From: Deltaproteobacteria bacterium
GTDB taxonomy: Bacteria; Desulfobacterota; Desulfobaccia; Desulfobaccales; 0-14-0-80-60-11
Reading direction: 5' to 3'
NCBI GenBank assembly: GCA_023381945.1
Contig: JAMCQY010000049.1
Location: 1 to 47,689 of the forward strand
Length of the DNA stretch: 47,689 bases
Notes under the pieces: model-generated
Told to the model about the DNA's origin: nothing
What the model saw: the letters and a program-made list of their open reading frames with translations, nothing else
Database searches by the model: none
Part shown: positions 17,011 through 25,238 of the stretch, one piece after another
Numbering within the stretch: position 1 is the stretch's first letter
How the letters are laid out: each line of letters starts with the position of its first letter
Made by a program: the position numbers and the translations under genes

Positions 17011-17487
17011 TTAAACGATGGTCACGGCAAAACCCTTGGCGCCGTCCGCCACCTTCCGGGTGACGCTGCCCAGAATCAGGGATTTGGCCATCCCCAGGCC
17101 CCGGCGTCCCATGATGACGGTGTCATAGCCTTCCGTCTCGGCTTCATTGATAATATCTTCCGCGACGTCGAAGTACTTGGGTTTGAATTTGTCGGTCACC
17201 GCCTCCTTGGCTAGGCCGGCTTCGGTGAGGTGTTGGTGGGCCTTTCTGAACAGGTCTTGCCAGTTCTTTTCCTGCTCCCGCTCCCAGCCGGCCACCAGCT
17301 TCTTCCGGGCCTCCCCTTCTTTTTCATCCAAGACGTGGCCATAATCCCAAAAAGACGGCGGCAGGCTCGGCAGGACATGAAACAGAGTCACCTGCACCTC
17401 CGGGGCCTTACCGAAAGTTCTGGCCGCGTATTCTACGGCGCGCCAGGCCCCGGCGGAACTATCCAGAGCGATCAATATCTTGGGCAC
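17011..17487 (-). CDS. universal stress protein, UspA family
   Basis: A 158-residue single Usp domain. It begins MPKILIALDSSAGAWRAVEY and carries the ATP-binding signature GRRGLGMAKSLILGSVTRKV (G-2x-G-9x-G-S/T type), followed by the usual FAVTIV end strand. An unusually long charged helix (EKEGEARKKLVAGWEREQEK) is inserted after the second strand. Members are cytoplasmic nucleotide-binding proteins induced by stress or growth arrest. It lies 124 bp upstream of the selenoprotein on the same strand, so joint transcription is possible. Confidence 0.9.
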   Translation of the reverse strand: MPKILIALDSSAGAWRAVEYAARTFGKAPEVQVTLFHVLPSLPPSFWDYGHVLDEKEGEARKKLVAGWEREQEKNWQDLFRKAHQHLTEAGLAKEAVTDKFKPKYFDVAEDIINEAETEGYDTVIMGRRGLGMAKSLILGSVTRKVADGAKGFAVTIV

Positions 17488-17582
17488 GACAAACTCCTTT
17501 TTCAGTGAAATTGTGCGATAGGATACTCATCCCTCTTTGCGGAGTCAACAACTTTGGTCTGGGTTGGCTAGCTAAGTCCCTA

Positions 17583-18674
17583 TCAAAGGGGAGGACACAC
17601 CGTTCTCCGCAAATTCAACAAATACTGTCTGGCCGCCAGGGCGGCTTTGGCCCCTTCTCCGGAGGCGATGATGATCCGTTTACCGAAGGCGTCGGTCACG
17701 TCACCGGCTGCGAAGATTCCAGGGCAGGACGTGGAGCAGTCGGGGTGGATCATGATCTCCCGGCGCTCGTTAAGCTGCACTAACGGGGCCGCCAGGGAGG
17801 AGTTGGGCTCCAGCCCCACGGCGACGAAGGCGCCCTTTACCGGCAGGCTTAGCGTCTCGGCCCCGGCTTTTTTCCTGATGGTGATTCCGGCCAGGGTCCG
17901 GTCGCCGATGAATTCGAGAACCTTATAACCGATATAAGTATGCAAATTTGCCAGGCAAGCCACCCGCTCCACCACTGCCGCATCAGCCGTCAGCTCGAAA
18001 GTGGAAATGAGATGGATATTACGGGCCACGGTATGCAGGTTGTCCACCATTTGGAAGGCCGAGTTGCCGCCGCCGATGACTGCCACATCTTCACCCTCCA
18101 CGAAAGCTAGTTCCTGGATGGCCCCGTAAAAAATTCCTTTTCGCAGGAACTTTTCTTCGCCGGAAACCCCGAGCCGCCTTCGGGTCATCCCGGCGGCGAT
18201 GATGAGGGCCTTGGCGGTATAGACGGCCAGTTCGGCGGTGGTGACTTTAAACCCGCCTTCCTGGGGCTCAATAGCCTCCACCTCGCTCATCAGGTGGTCG
18301 ATATAATGGGAAGCAAAGAGGTGGTGCTTGAATTTGTCGATCAACTCCGGCCCGGTGATGAAATCGAACCCCAGGTAATTTTCGATCTTGGTGCTGTCCA
18401 CCGCCTGCCCTCCCAGGTCTTTGGTAATTAGCAGGGCTTCCACCTTCAGGGTGCAGGCATAGACCGCCGCGGTCAGGCCGGCGGGACCGCCGCCGATGAT
18501 GATCAGGTCATAGGCCGTCCGGGCGCAGGTGCGCTCTCTCAGAAATTTATCCCGGCAGCCCTCCGAGCAGAAATAATAGACGACCCCGTCGCATTCGCCT
18601 GTGACTGCTTCTTCTTCCCGGACCTCCATCCGGCAGACCGGGTCGGTTTTCAGTCCGCTTTTCTCTCCGCTCAT
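17583..18674 (-). CDS. YHS-domain / thioredoxin-reductase-like flavoprotein without CxxC
   Basis: A 363-residue fusion. Residues about 8-48 form a YHS-type metal-binding domain (TDPVCRMEVREEEAV, then YYFCSEGCRDKF), as found in metal-handling proteins and copper ATPases. From residue 55 a two-dinucleotide-binding flavoprotein follows: FAD site DLIIIGGGPAGLTAAVYACT, NAD(P)H site VAVIGGGNSAFQ, and C-terminal FAD contact GIFAAGDVTDAF. Where thioredoxin reductase has its CATC active site this protein reads GIFYGAIQELAFVEGED, so the redox-active disulfide is missing and a thioredoxin-reductase activity is not expected. I choose ATG 18674 over GTG 18677 because GGGGAG is better spaced. It overlaps the cyclase stop (TGATG), implying translational coupling. 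Confidence 0.85.
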   Translation of the reverse strand: MSGEKSGLKTDPVCRMEVREEEAVTGECDGVVYYFCSEGCRDKFLRERTCARTAYDLIIIGGGPAGLTAAVYACTLKVEALLITKDLGGQAVDSTKIENYLGFDFITGPELIDKFKHHLFASHYIDHLMSEVEAIEPQEGGFKVTTAELAVYTAKALIIAAGMTRRRLGVSGEEKFLRKGIFYGAIQELAFVEGEDVAVIGGGNSAFQMVDNLHTVARNIHLISTFELTADAAVVERVACLANLHTYIGYKVLEFIGDRTLAGITIRKKAGAETLSLPVKGAFVAVGLEPNSSLAAPLVQLNERREIMIHPDCSTSCPGIFAAGDVTDAFGKRIIIASGEGAKAALAARQYLLNLRRTVCPPL

Positions 18675-20341
18675 CACGGCTCTCCCCGCATACCATCCAC
18701 CACGTAAAGCGTCACCGGGTGGGCGATGCCCTTGAGCGCGGTTTCAAAAATCCTATTTACCGCCAGCGTTTCCTCACAATGATGAAAAACCATTTCGGAG
18801 ACCACCACTTCGCCGCCCTGGGCCTGGCCCTGGATGCGGTGGGTCAGGTTCACCGCGGCCCCGATGATGCCGTACTTGGCCCGGCTCCGGGAGCCAATGT
18901 TCCCCACCACCACCTCTCCGGCATGCAGGCCGATGCCCATGTGCAGGGCAGGAAGTCCCGGTTCCGCCTGGTTTTCGGCTTCCACCGCCGCCTGCATCTT
19001 CAGGGCGCAGCCGATGGCCCGCCGCACTACCGGCTCCATGGGGCCGCCCAAGGGGTCGAAGAAGGCCAGGATGGCGTCTCCCAGGAAATCTTCGATGATG
19101 CCTCGATGTGCCTGGATCACTTCGATCATCCGGGCGAAATGGCGGTTCAACAGGTGAATGGTGGCTTCGGGACTCAGGGTCTCGGCCAGGGGGGTGAACC
19201 CTCGGACATCGGAGAACAGAATGACCACTTCCCGTTTCTCCCCGCCCATGCGGCTGGCCTCCGGACGGCTAAGCAGTTCCCGGGCGATTTCCGGATCGAC
19301 GTAACGTCCGAAGGTGTTGCTGATGAAGTCCCGTTCCTTCAGACCGGCCACCATGTCATTGAAACTGGCGGTCAACTGGCCGATCTCATCATGGCTGGAC
19401 ATCGGCAAGGCTTCGCCGTAGTCTCCCTGGCCCACCCGGGCTGCCTTGGCCGCGATGCCGCGGATGGCCATGACCATCGGGTGGACCACCAGGCGAATGA
19501 GCACTAGGATGACGATCAGGCCCAGGACCCCTCCCACCAGGTAGTGCAGGCGGAATCGCTCCATGGGGGCCAGGATCTCCCGGCCTCGGGCTTCCAGCAT
19601 GATGGCCCAGGGCGCGGCATGCAGTTTGTAAAAACCGATCACTTGATCCGGGCTGTAGCCTCCGCTGGTGATGATGCCAAAGTCCTTTTCCTGCATGGCC
19701 TTAAGCATGGCCAATTCCAAGGGGGCCTGGGATTCTCCCAAGCAGCGCCTGGAATCCATGGCCTGACCGCTGTGGGCCAGATAGGTCCCCTCCTGGCTCA
19801 CCAGGCAGGCCATCCGGGCCACCATCCAGCCTTCCGAGAGCACATCCTCCATCAAGTATTGGTAGCTCAGGATCACTTCGAGCCGCCCAAGAGGTTTCCC
19901 GTCCTGATCCTGCAACTCCCCGCGTAACCCTACGGTTTTCCCACCCGGCGGGTAAAAATATCCGATGTTCGAAATTTTTGCGGATCGGTCCGGGACGGTC
20001 CTACGGCCTTTGCTCGCCGCGGCATTCTCCCAAGCCAGATCAACCTGCCTGACGCCGGGCTGAAGCTTGATCTGCCCCAAAAGCCAGCGCTGGATTTCTT
20101 CCCCCTTGGGGTTCTGCCCGGCCCGGGCGAAGGCGGCCATCCACTCCATATATCCATGGAGTTTCATATCCATCTGGTGGGCGGCCCGCTCCAGGCGCAG
20201 GATGGCAACCTCCTGCCATTCCTTGTGCAAGAGGTCGTGGATGAAGCTGTAGCCGAATACCCCAATGACCAGCAGAAACAGGGTCACCGGCAGCACTAAT
20301 AGAACAATGAGTCGTCGCTCTAAGGTCTTGAAGTCTAACAT
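18674..20341 (-). CDS. membrane receptor adenylate/guanylate cyclase with HAMP domain
   Basis: A 555-residue class III nucleotide cyclase receptor. An N-terminal membrane helix (LIVLLVLPVTLFLLVIGVFG) is followed by an extracytoplasmic sensor of roughly 230 residues of Cache type, a second helix (YLVGGVLGLIVILVLIRLVV), a HAMP linker (GIAAKAARVGQGDYGEALPM) and a cyclase domain with VVILFSDVRGFTPLAETLSP and DFLGDAILAFFDP, containing both metal aspartates. The end of the domain has RAKYGIIGAAVNLTHRIQGQ. It would make cAMP or cGMP in response to a periplasmic signal; the ligand is unknown. It is coupled to the YHS-flavoprotein downstream. Confidence 0.9.
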   Translation of the reverse strand: MLDFKTLERRLIVLLVLPVTLFLLVIGVFGYSFIHDLLHKEWQEVAILRLERAAHQMDMKLHGYMEWMAAFARAGQNPKGEEIQRWLLGQIKLQPGVRQVDLAWENAAASKGRRTVPDRSAKISNIGYFYPPGGKTVGLRGELQDQDGKPLGRLEVILSYQYLMEDVLSEGWMVARMACLVSQEGTYLAHSGQAMDSRRCLGESQAPLELAMLKAMQEKDFGIITSGGYSPDQVIGFYKLHAAPWAIMLEARGREILAPMERFRLHYLVGGVLGLIVILVLIRLVVHPMVMAIRGIAAKAARVGQGDYGEALPMSSHDEIGQLTASFNDMVAGLKERDFISNTFGRYVDPEIARELLSRPEASRMGGEKREVVILFSDVRGFTPLAETLSPEATIHLLNRHFARMIEVIQAHRGIIEDFLGDAILAFFDPLGGPMEPVVRRAIGCALKMQAAVEAENQAEPGLPALHMGIGLHAGEVVVGNIGSRSRAKYGIIGAAVNLTHRIQGQAQGGEVVVSEMVFHHCEETLAVNRIFETALKGIAHPVTLYVVDGMRGEP

Positions 20342-20711
20342 GAACTTGAACCTGCTTTATCGCCAAATGGATTTGCTAAAGTGACAGCCCTCTGAGGCGC
20401 CGGGCATTGCCCGGAATGCGCCTGCCGCACGCCGAATTACGGGATTGCATCTTTCACCCGCGAAGGTTTTTTGTCGCAACTACTATACTATATCATTTCA
20501 AAACCTATTCCCGGCTTCATCCTCAACCAACCATAAGACTTTGGTTGCGAATAAACCAACCCCCTTTGAAAAGGGGGGCAGGGGGGATTTATATAACCTC
20601 TTGAAATCCCCCTAAATCCCCTTTTTTAAAGGGGGACTTAAAACCTTGGGCTCTGATTATTTCCTGATTGAGAATATATTTCACAGTCTGAAACAGGTTT
20701 TGAAATAAGTT
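20342..20711. other. 370-bp intergenic region
   Basis: No gene is supported. It contains the GGGGGATTT/AAATCCCCC palindromic repeat at 20571-20636 and an AT-rich stretch around 20460-20530 that may hold the promoter of the cyclase gene. Confidence 0.6.
20571..20636. repeat. inverted repeat of the AAATCCCCC type
   Basis: CCCCTTTGAAAAGGGGGG, then GGGGGGATTT facing AAATCCCCC and CCCCTTTTTTAAAGGGGG. It forms a long imperfect hairpin between the stop of the symporter and the start of the cyclase on the same strand. Repeats of this sequence type are widespread in bacterial spacers. Confidence 0.75.
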
Positions 20712-22244
20712 CTAGAGGTTCTGGGGAAGCAGATCTGCGGCAGTCTCATCCTTTTTCCCCAAAAGCCAACCGGTCGTAAAAGTCGAAAAAGTCCCGAGCA
20801 ATAACAGCCAGGTCCAGCCCAGCGGCAAGATGCCCTTCTCGGAAAGGATCAACAGAAACAGCAGGCCAAGCGCAGAAAGAGTCATGGCCGCGACATTAAG
20901 CCGGTTGCAGCGTCTCTTGGTCAGCAACCCGAGGAGAAAGACTCCCAATAACGAGCCGTAGGTAACCCCGCCAATCTTAAAAGCCAGCCAGAGGAATTTT
21001 TCAAAATGGCTGAAAAAGTAGGCGATGAAGGCCAAGATAATACCAAAGATAACCACGCAAATCCTGGAAACCAATAGATAGTGGCGTTCGGTTCCCGACT
21101 TGAAGATCACCGGCCGATAGATGTCCGTGACAAAGGAAGAAGTCAGAGAGCCCAAAGGCGAGTCAATGCTTGCCAACACGATCGCCGCCAGCATCAGGCC
21201 GCGCATGTATGGGGGCATGGCTTGCCCGATGAAATAGGGAAAAATTTTGTCCAATTCTTCAGGCAAAGCCAGTACGGGATGCTGAGCATAGAAGGCATAA
21301 AGGCAGGCGCCAACCATCAGGAAAATGAGCATCACCAGAAAACTGCCGATGGGGGTCATGAGCATGGTTATCTGGCTGGCTCTTCTCGTTTCCACCGTCA
21401 GCAGCCGCTGCATGGTTTCCTGATCGGTCCCAAAGGCTGCCATGGAGCCAAAAAAGCCATTCAAGGTCGCCAGAATAAAGAGATTGGGGTCCGTGAGCAG
21501 ACTTTTCAGGACACCTGCCAGGCCGGATTCCGCCACAGAAGGTCCCCAGTTGAAGATTTTCAGCTTGCCGGCGGCGCCGGCTATGGAGAACACGCTGGCT
21601 GCGCCGCCATCAATGCGAGTGAGCAGGAAACCGATGGCGACCACACCCGCCCCGGTGAAGGCCAGGGCTTGCACCACATTGGTCCAAACCACCGCCTTGA
21701 TCCCGCCCCAGGCGATATAGAGAATGCAGATGACCGAAAAGAGAACGATGGTCGGGATGATAGACCAGCCGATTAAGATGCTCACCGCCAGGCAGGCTAC
21801 CATCAGCCGGACTCCGGAAGCCAGCAGGCGCGTGATAAAAAACAGGATCGAGCCGGTGATCTGGGTTTCCGTTCCGAACCGGTGCCCTAAAAATTCATAA
21901 ATGGAGGTGCAGTTAAACTGGTAAAAAGCCGGGATAAACAGAAAGGCGATGGCGACCCGGGCCAAAAAAGAACCGATAAAAAACTGGGCGTATTCCCAGT
22001 TTTCCATATAGGCAATGGCGGGAACCGAGATCAGGGTGACGGCGCTGATCTCCGTCGCCACAAACGACAAACAGGCCGCCCACCCCGGGATCTTTCTGCC
22101 TCCCAGAAAAAAGTCTGTGGTCGATTCTTCTTCCCGGCCGAGATAAACGCCGACAAAAATCATCAAAATCAGAAGCAGCAGCAGAACCGAATAATCCTGC
22201 CAGGTCAGGCTGCTGCCGCTGATAAAAAAGTTGGTGATTTCCAT
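20712..22244 (-). CDS. sodium:solute symporter (SSS family)
   Basis: A 510-residue integral membrane protein with about 13 hydrophobic helices. The N-terminal part after helix 1 (REEESTTDFFLGGRKIPGWAACLSFVATEISAVTLI) has the characteristic SSS pattern with a small and hydroxylated helix for the Na+ site; IAWGGIKAVVWTNVVQALAF is the family signature region. The substrate cannot be read from sequence. It is divergent from a GH3 N-acetylhexosaminidase, only 55 bp apart, which suggests uptake of an amino sugar or cell-wall fragment (inference). Dependence on a sodium gradient fits the Na+-type ATPase in this window. Confidence 0.9.
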   Translation of the reverse strand: MEITNFFISGSSLTWQDYSVLLLLLILMIFVGVYLGREEESTTDFFLGGRKIPGWAACLSFVATEISAVTLISVPAIAYMENWEYAQFFIGSFLARVAIAFLFIPAFYQFNCTSIYEFLGHRFGTETQITGSILFFITRLLASGVRLMVACLAVSILIGWSIIPTIVLFSVICILYIAWGGIKAVVWTNVVQALAFTGAGVVAIGFLLTRIDGGAASVFSIAGAAGKLKIFNWGPSVAESGLAGVLKSLLTDPNLFILATLNGFFGSMAAFGTDQETMQRLLTVETRRASQITMLMTPIGSFLVMLIFLMVGACLYAFYAQHPVLALPEELDKIFPYFIGQAMPPYMRGLMLAAIVLASIDSPLGSLTSSFVTDIYRPVIFKSGTERHYLLVSRICVVIFGIILAFIAYFFSHFEKFLWLAFKIGGVTYGSLLGVFLLGLLTKRRCNRLNVAAMTLSALGLLFLLILSEKGILPLGWTWLLLLGTFSTFTTGWLLGKKDETAADLLPQNL

Positions 22245-22299
22245 AGGGAGCCAGGCTATTGTACCAAAAAAATATTTGCCTGGTTAAAATGATGTCGCT

Positions 22300-23814
22300 A
22301 TGAAACTGGAAGAATTGGTGGGCGAACGTCTGGTCATCGGCATCCCCGGAACCAGGATCACTCCGGAGATTGTCCGTCATTTCAAGGAGCTGCATGCCGG
22401 AGGGCTGATTCTCTACCGCATTAATTTTGTCTCACCGGCGCAGCTTAAAAAATTAATTGCCGATCTGGAAGAAGCCCTCGGCCGCAGGCTGCTGGTGACG
22501 GCCGACCATGAAGGCGGGCGGGTCATCATGTTCAGGGACGGGATTACCGTGTTCCCGGATAATCTGGCGGTGGGCGCGACCGGAACCATCGACTATGCCG
22601 GGCAGCAAGGGGAATTCGAGGCGAAAGAACTGCGCCGTCTGGGGTTGGACGTCAATCTGAGTCCGGTGCTCGATGTCTTGACCGAGGCCTACAGCCCGAA
22701 TATCGGCATCCGGGCTTACGGCAAAGATTGGCAATTGGCGGCGAAAATGGGGGCGGCGCGGATTGCCGGCATGCAGCAGGGCGGTTTGTCCGCCTGCGCC
22801 AAGCATTTTCCCGGCAAAGGCCACGCCCCCGTAGATGCCCATCTGGGACTGCCGGTCATCCAATCCACCTGGCAGGAGATGGAGGCAGTACATCTCAAGC
22901 CTTTCGTCAAGGCGATTCAAACCGGCGTTGACCTGGTAATGTCATCCCATCCCTATTATCCCAAGCTCGATCCCGACCCGAAAAAAATCGCCACATTTTC
23001 GAGGAGGATTATTTTCGATTACCTCCGCCGGGAATTGAATTTCCGGGGGGTTATTGCCAGCGACGATCTGGAAATGGGGGCCATTAAAGCGATCTGCCCC
23101 ATCGGTGAAGCAGGGATTTTAGCTGCCGCGGCGGGACATGATCTGCTTCTGGTCTGCCATGACCTCCAGGCCCAGAAACGGGTATTCGATAAGCTGCTCG
23201 AGGCTTATAAAAGCAAGCGGCTTCCCCTGGGAGAACTGGAGGAAAGCGCAGCCAGAATCAAGAGCTTAAAATCCAAAAGGGAACAAAGGTTTGGCGAAGG
23301 AGAGCCCGCGGCTGAACCGGCCGGCGCCAGGCTCGCGGCCAGGATCTGCCGCGAATCCGTCCAGGTGATCCGGGATGACAAGAAATTGCTGCCGATTAGA
23401 CGCGGGCAGAAAATTGGCGTTATCTTCCCGCGATTTTCCTTTCTCGACGCCAAAATCATGATTGAACGAGAGGTCTTGCCGGAAAAGGAGTTTCTCCGGC
23501 AAGAGTTTCAGAAGTTCGGTCTCGATCCCGCAGTGCAAATTGTCTCCATTGAGCCGAAAGAGGCGGAAATTCAACCGGCCGTGCGGCTGGCCGAAGATTC
23601 AGACCTGACCATTTTTTTCTGCTTCGACGCCCATCTTTACCCCTCCAATAAATCATTGCTGGACGCCCTGCAGTCTGCCGCCCAAGCACTGGTGGTAGAC
23701 CTGTTGCGCGACCCTTACGACGCGGCCTATATTAACGAGGGCGTGGCCTGCCTGACCGATTTCGGCTGGAGAGCCTGCCAGATCAGGGCCGCGATTGCCA
23801 GAATTTGCTCATAA
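22300..23814 (+). CDS. GH3 beta-N-acetylhexosaminidase, NagZ-like with extra C-terminal domain
   Basis: A 504-residue glycoside hydrolase family 3 protein. The catalytic (beta/alpha)8 domain covers about residues 1-320: VTADHEGGRVIMFRDG, the NagZ-type loop CAKHFPGKGHAPVDAHLGLP with its His-Asp acid/base pair, and the nucleophile region GVIASDDLEMGAI. About 170 more residues follow, with GQKIGVIFPRFSFLDAKIM resembling the second GH3 domain, so it is longer than minimal NagZ. NagZ enzymes remove N-acetylglucosamine from anhydro-muropeptides. No signal peptide, so cytoplasmic. The start lacks a strong ribosome-binding site. Confidence 0.88.
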   Translation: MKLEELVGERLVIGIPGTRITPEIVRHFKELHAGGLILYRINFVSPAQLKKLIADLEEALGRRLLVTADHEGGRVIMFRDGITVFPDNLAVGATGTIDYAGQQGEFEAKELRRLGLDVNLSPVLDVLTEAYSPNIGIRAYGKDWQLAAKMGAARIAGMQQGGLSACAKHFPGKGHAPVDAHLGLPVIQSTWQEMEAVHLKPFVKAIQTGVDLVMSSHPYYPKLDPDPKKIATFSRRIIFDYLRRELNFRGVIASDDLEMGAIKAICPIGEAGILAAAAGHDLLLVCHDLQAQKRVFDKLLEAYKSKRLPLGELEESAARIKSLKSKREQRFGEGEPAAEPAGARLAARICRESVQVIRDDKKLLPIRRGQKIGVIFPRFSFLDAKIMIEREVLPEKEFLRQEFQKFGLDPAVQIVSIEPKEAEIQPAVRLAEDSDLTIFFCFDAHLYPSNKSLLDALQSAAQALVVDLLRDPYDAAYINEGVACLTDFGWRACQIRAAIARICS

Positions 23815-23829
23815 GGAGGTAAAAGAGCC

Positions 23830-24630
23830 ATGACCTATTCGGAAATCACCTTCGAGCAGCAGGGAACCATCGCCATCCTCACGTTGAACCGGCCGGACGT
23901 GCGCAATACCATTACAGAGCCGGCCATGATTGAGGAGATCCTGGACGCCACCCGCAGGGTGCAAGCGGACGAGTCCATCAATGTCATGATCCTCACCGGC
24001 GCGGGCAGCGCCTTTTCGGCCGGCGGTAACGTCAAGGACATGTATAACAAGCAGGGAATGTTCGCGGGCGATCCGGATCAGGTCCGCAACAATTACCGCC
24101 GGGGTATCCAGCAGATCCCGCTGGCTTTCCAGAAGCTGGATGTGCCTACCATCGCCGCGGTCAACGGCCCGGCCATCGGGGCGGGATGTGATTTGACCTG
24201 CATGTGCGATATTCGCCTGGCCAGCGACAAGGCACGCTTCGGCGAGACCTTCGTCTCGGTGGGTTTGATCCCGGGCGATGGCGGGGCCTATTTCCTGCCA
24301 CGGGTGATCGGCTACGCCAAGGCCCTGGAACTGGCCTTTACCTGCCGGGTCATCGACGCGGCCGAGGCCCTGCGTATCGGCCTGGTGAGCGAAGTGGTGC
24401 CGCACGAACAGCTTCTGGAACGGTCCCTGGAACTGGCGGCCGAGATTGCCAAGCAGCCGGCCAGGATTCTGCGCCTGGCCAAGCGCCTGTTCAGCCTGGC
24501 CCAGGGCAAAAGCCTGGAGGAAACCTTGGAGATTTCCGCCGCCTTCCAGGCCCTCTGTCACCATAGCCCGGAGCACGTGCAGGCCCTGGAAGCCTTTTTT
24601 GCCAAACAGAAAGCCCGCACTTCCAAGTGA
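23830..24630 (+). CDS. enoyl-CoA hydratase/isomerase family protein
   Basis: A 266-residue crotonase-fold protein. The oxyanion-hole segments are present (SAFSAGGNVKDM and AAVNGPAIGAGCDLTCMCDIRLAS). The catalytic region reads FGETFVSVGLIPGDGGAYFLPR, with Asp where the second glutamate of classical hydratases would be, so the exact reaction (hydratase, isomerase or related) is open. A strong AAGGAGG precedes the ATG, 15 bases after the nagZ-like stop, so the two are probably one transcript despite having no obvious pathway link. Confidence 0.9.
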   Translation: MTYSEITFEQQGTIAILTLNRPDVRNTITEPAMIEEILDATRRVQADESINVMILTGAGSAFSAGGNVKDMYNKQGMFAGDPDQVRNNYRRGIQQIPLAFQKLDVPTIAAVNGPAIGAGCDLTCMCDIRLASDKARFGETFVSVGLIPGDGGAYFLPRVIGYAKALELAFTCRVIDAAEALRIGLVSEVVPHEQLLERSLELAAEIAKQPARILRLAKRLFSLAQGKSLEETLEISAAFQALCHHSPEHVQALEAFFAKQKARTSK

Positions 24631-24668
24631 TATCCTTGGCGGAAATTAGCATAATAAGGAGAATTTCT

Positions 24669-25127
24669 ATGAAGTATGACGATGTCCCGGACAGCCTTTA
24701 CGAAATGTATGAAAGACTAAAAAGCACGTATTTCCCGCATCTGGCCAACGCCAAGATGCTTTTTTTGGTTAATAAAAAGAAGATGATGTCGAAAGGTACT
24801 GTGGTTTTGGGGAAAATTGTCAAGCCGTCCGAGCTGGTGAGATATTTATCCAGAAATGAAGCGCCGGATGATGGTTATGACTATATTATCCTCTTCGACA
24901 GCAAATTGCTGCAACATTGTGAAGAGACCGACATTGAGAGAGTCTTGCGGCATGAATTGCGGCATACCTTTTTCGATTCCGAAAGCAAATCCCCTTACAA
25001 ATTAGTGGATCATGATTTCAGCGATTTTTATGATGAAGTGGAATTGAATAAAGATGATCCATCCTGGGCCAAAAGGCTGTCACAAACAGTGTCATTGATT
25101 TATCACCAGGAAAAAGACGAAAAATAG
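24669..25127 (+). CDS. small HExxH putative metallopeptidase
   Basis: A 152-residue cytoplasmic protein with the zinc-protease motif HELRH in VLRHELRHTFFDSESKSP, followed by an acidic region (DHDFSDFYDEVELNKDDPSW). The layout, with YDYIILFDSKLLQ before the motif, resembles the putative phage metallopeptidase domain family. The frame is open to 24627, but the ATG at 24669 has AAGGAG nine bases upstream. It lies 38 bp after the enoyl-CoA hydratase. Its base composition is more AT-rich and its Lys content higher than the neighbours, hinting at acquisition from elsewhere. Confidence 0.72.
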   Translation: MKYDDVPDSLYEMYERLKSTYFPHLANAKMLFLVNKKKMMSKGTVVLGKIVKPSELVRYLSRNEAPDDGYDYIILFDSKLLQHCEETDIERVLRHELRHTFFDSESKSPYKLVDHDFSDFYDEVELNKDDPSWAKRLSQTVSLIYHQEKDEK

Positions 25128-25159
25128 GCTTTGCATCCATTGATTGGTAAAAAACGAAG

Positions 25160-25186
25160 GGCGGACACCTGAGTCAGCCCCTACAG
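25160..25186. repeat. partial GTAGGGGCG-family repeat
   Basis: GGGCGGACACCTGAGTCAGCCCCTAC, a half-length and slightly diverged copy of the palindrome core seen at 5477, 27873 and inside both MITE copies. Confidence 0.6.
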
Positions 25187-25189
25187 GTC

Positions 25190-25230
25190 AAAAAGCCGGG
25201 GAACGGGCCAAAGTGACAGGCCCTTTCCCC
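25190..25230 (-). terminator. bidirectional intrinsic terminator
   Basis: On the minus strand GGGGAAAGGGCC pairs with GGCCCGTTCCCC (one mismatch), followed by GGCTTTTT. On the plus strand the same hairpin is followed by AAGTCTTTTT. It stands between the convergent metallopeptidase and nifS genes, nine bases past the nifS stop, and can serve both. Confidence 0.75.
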
Positions 25231-25238
25231 AAGTCTTT

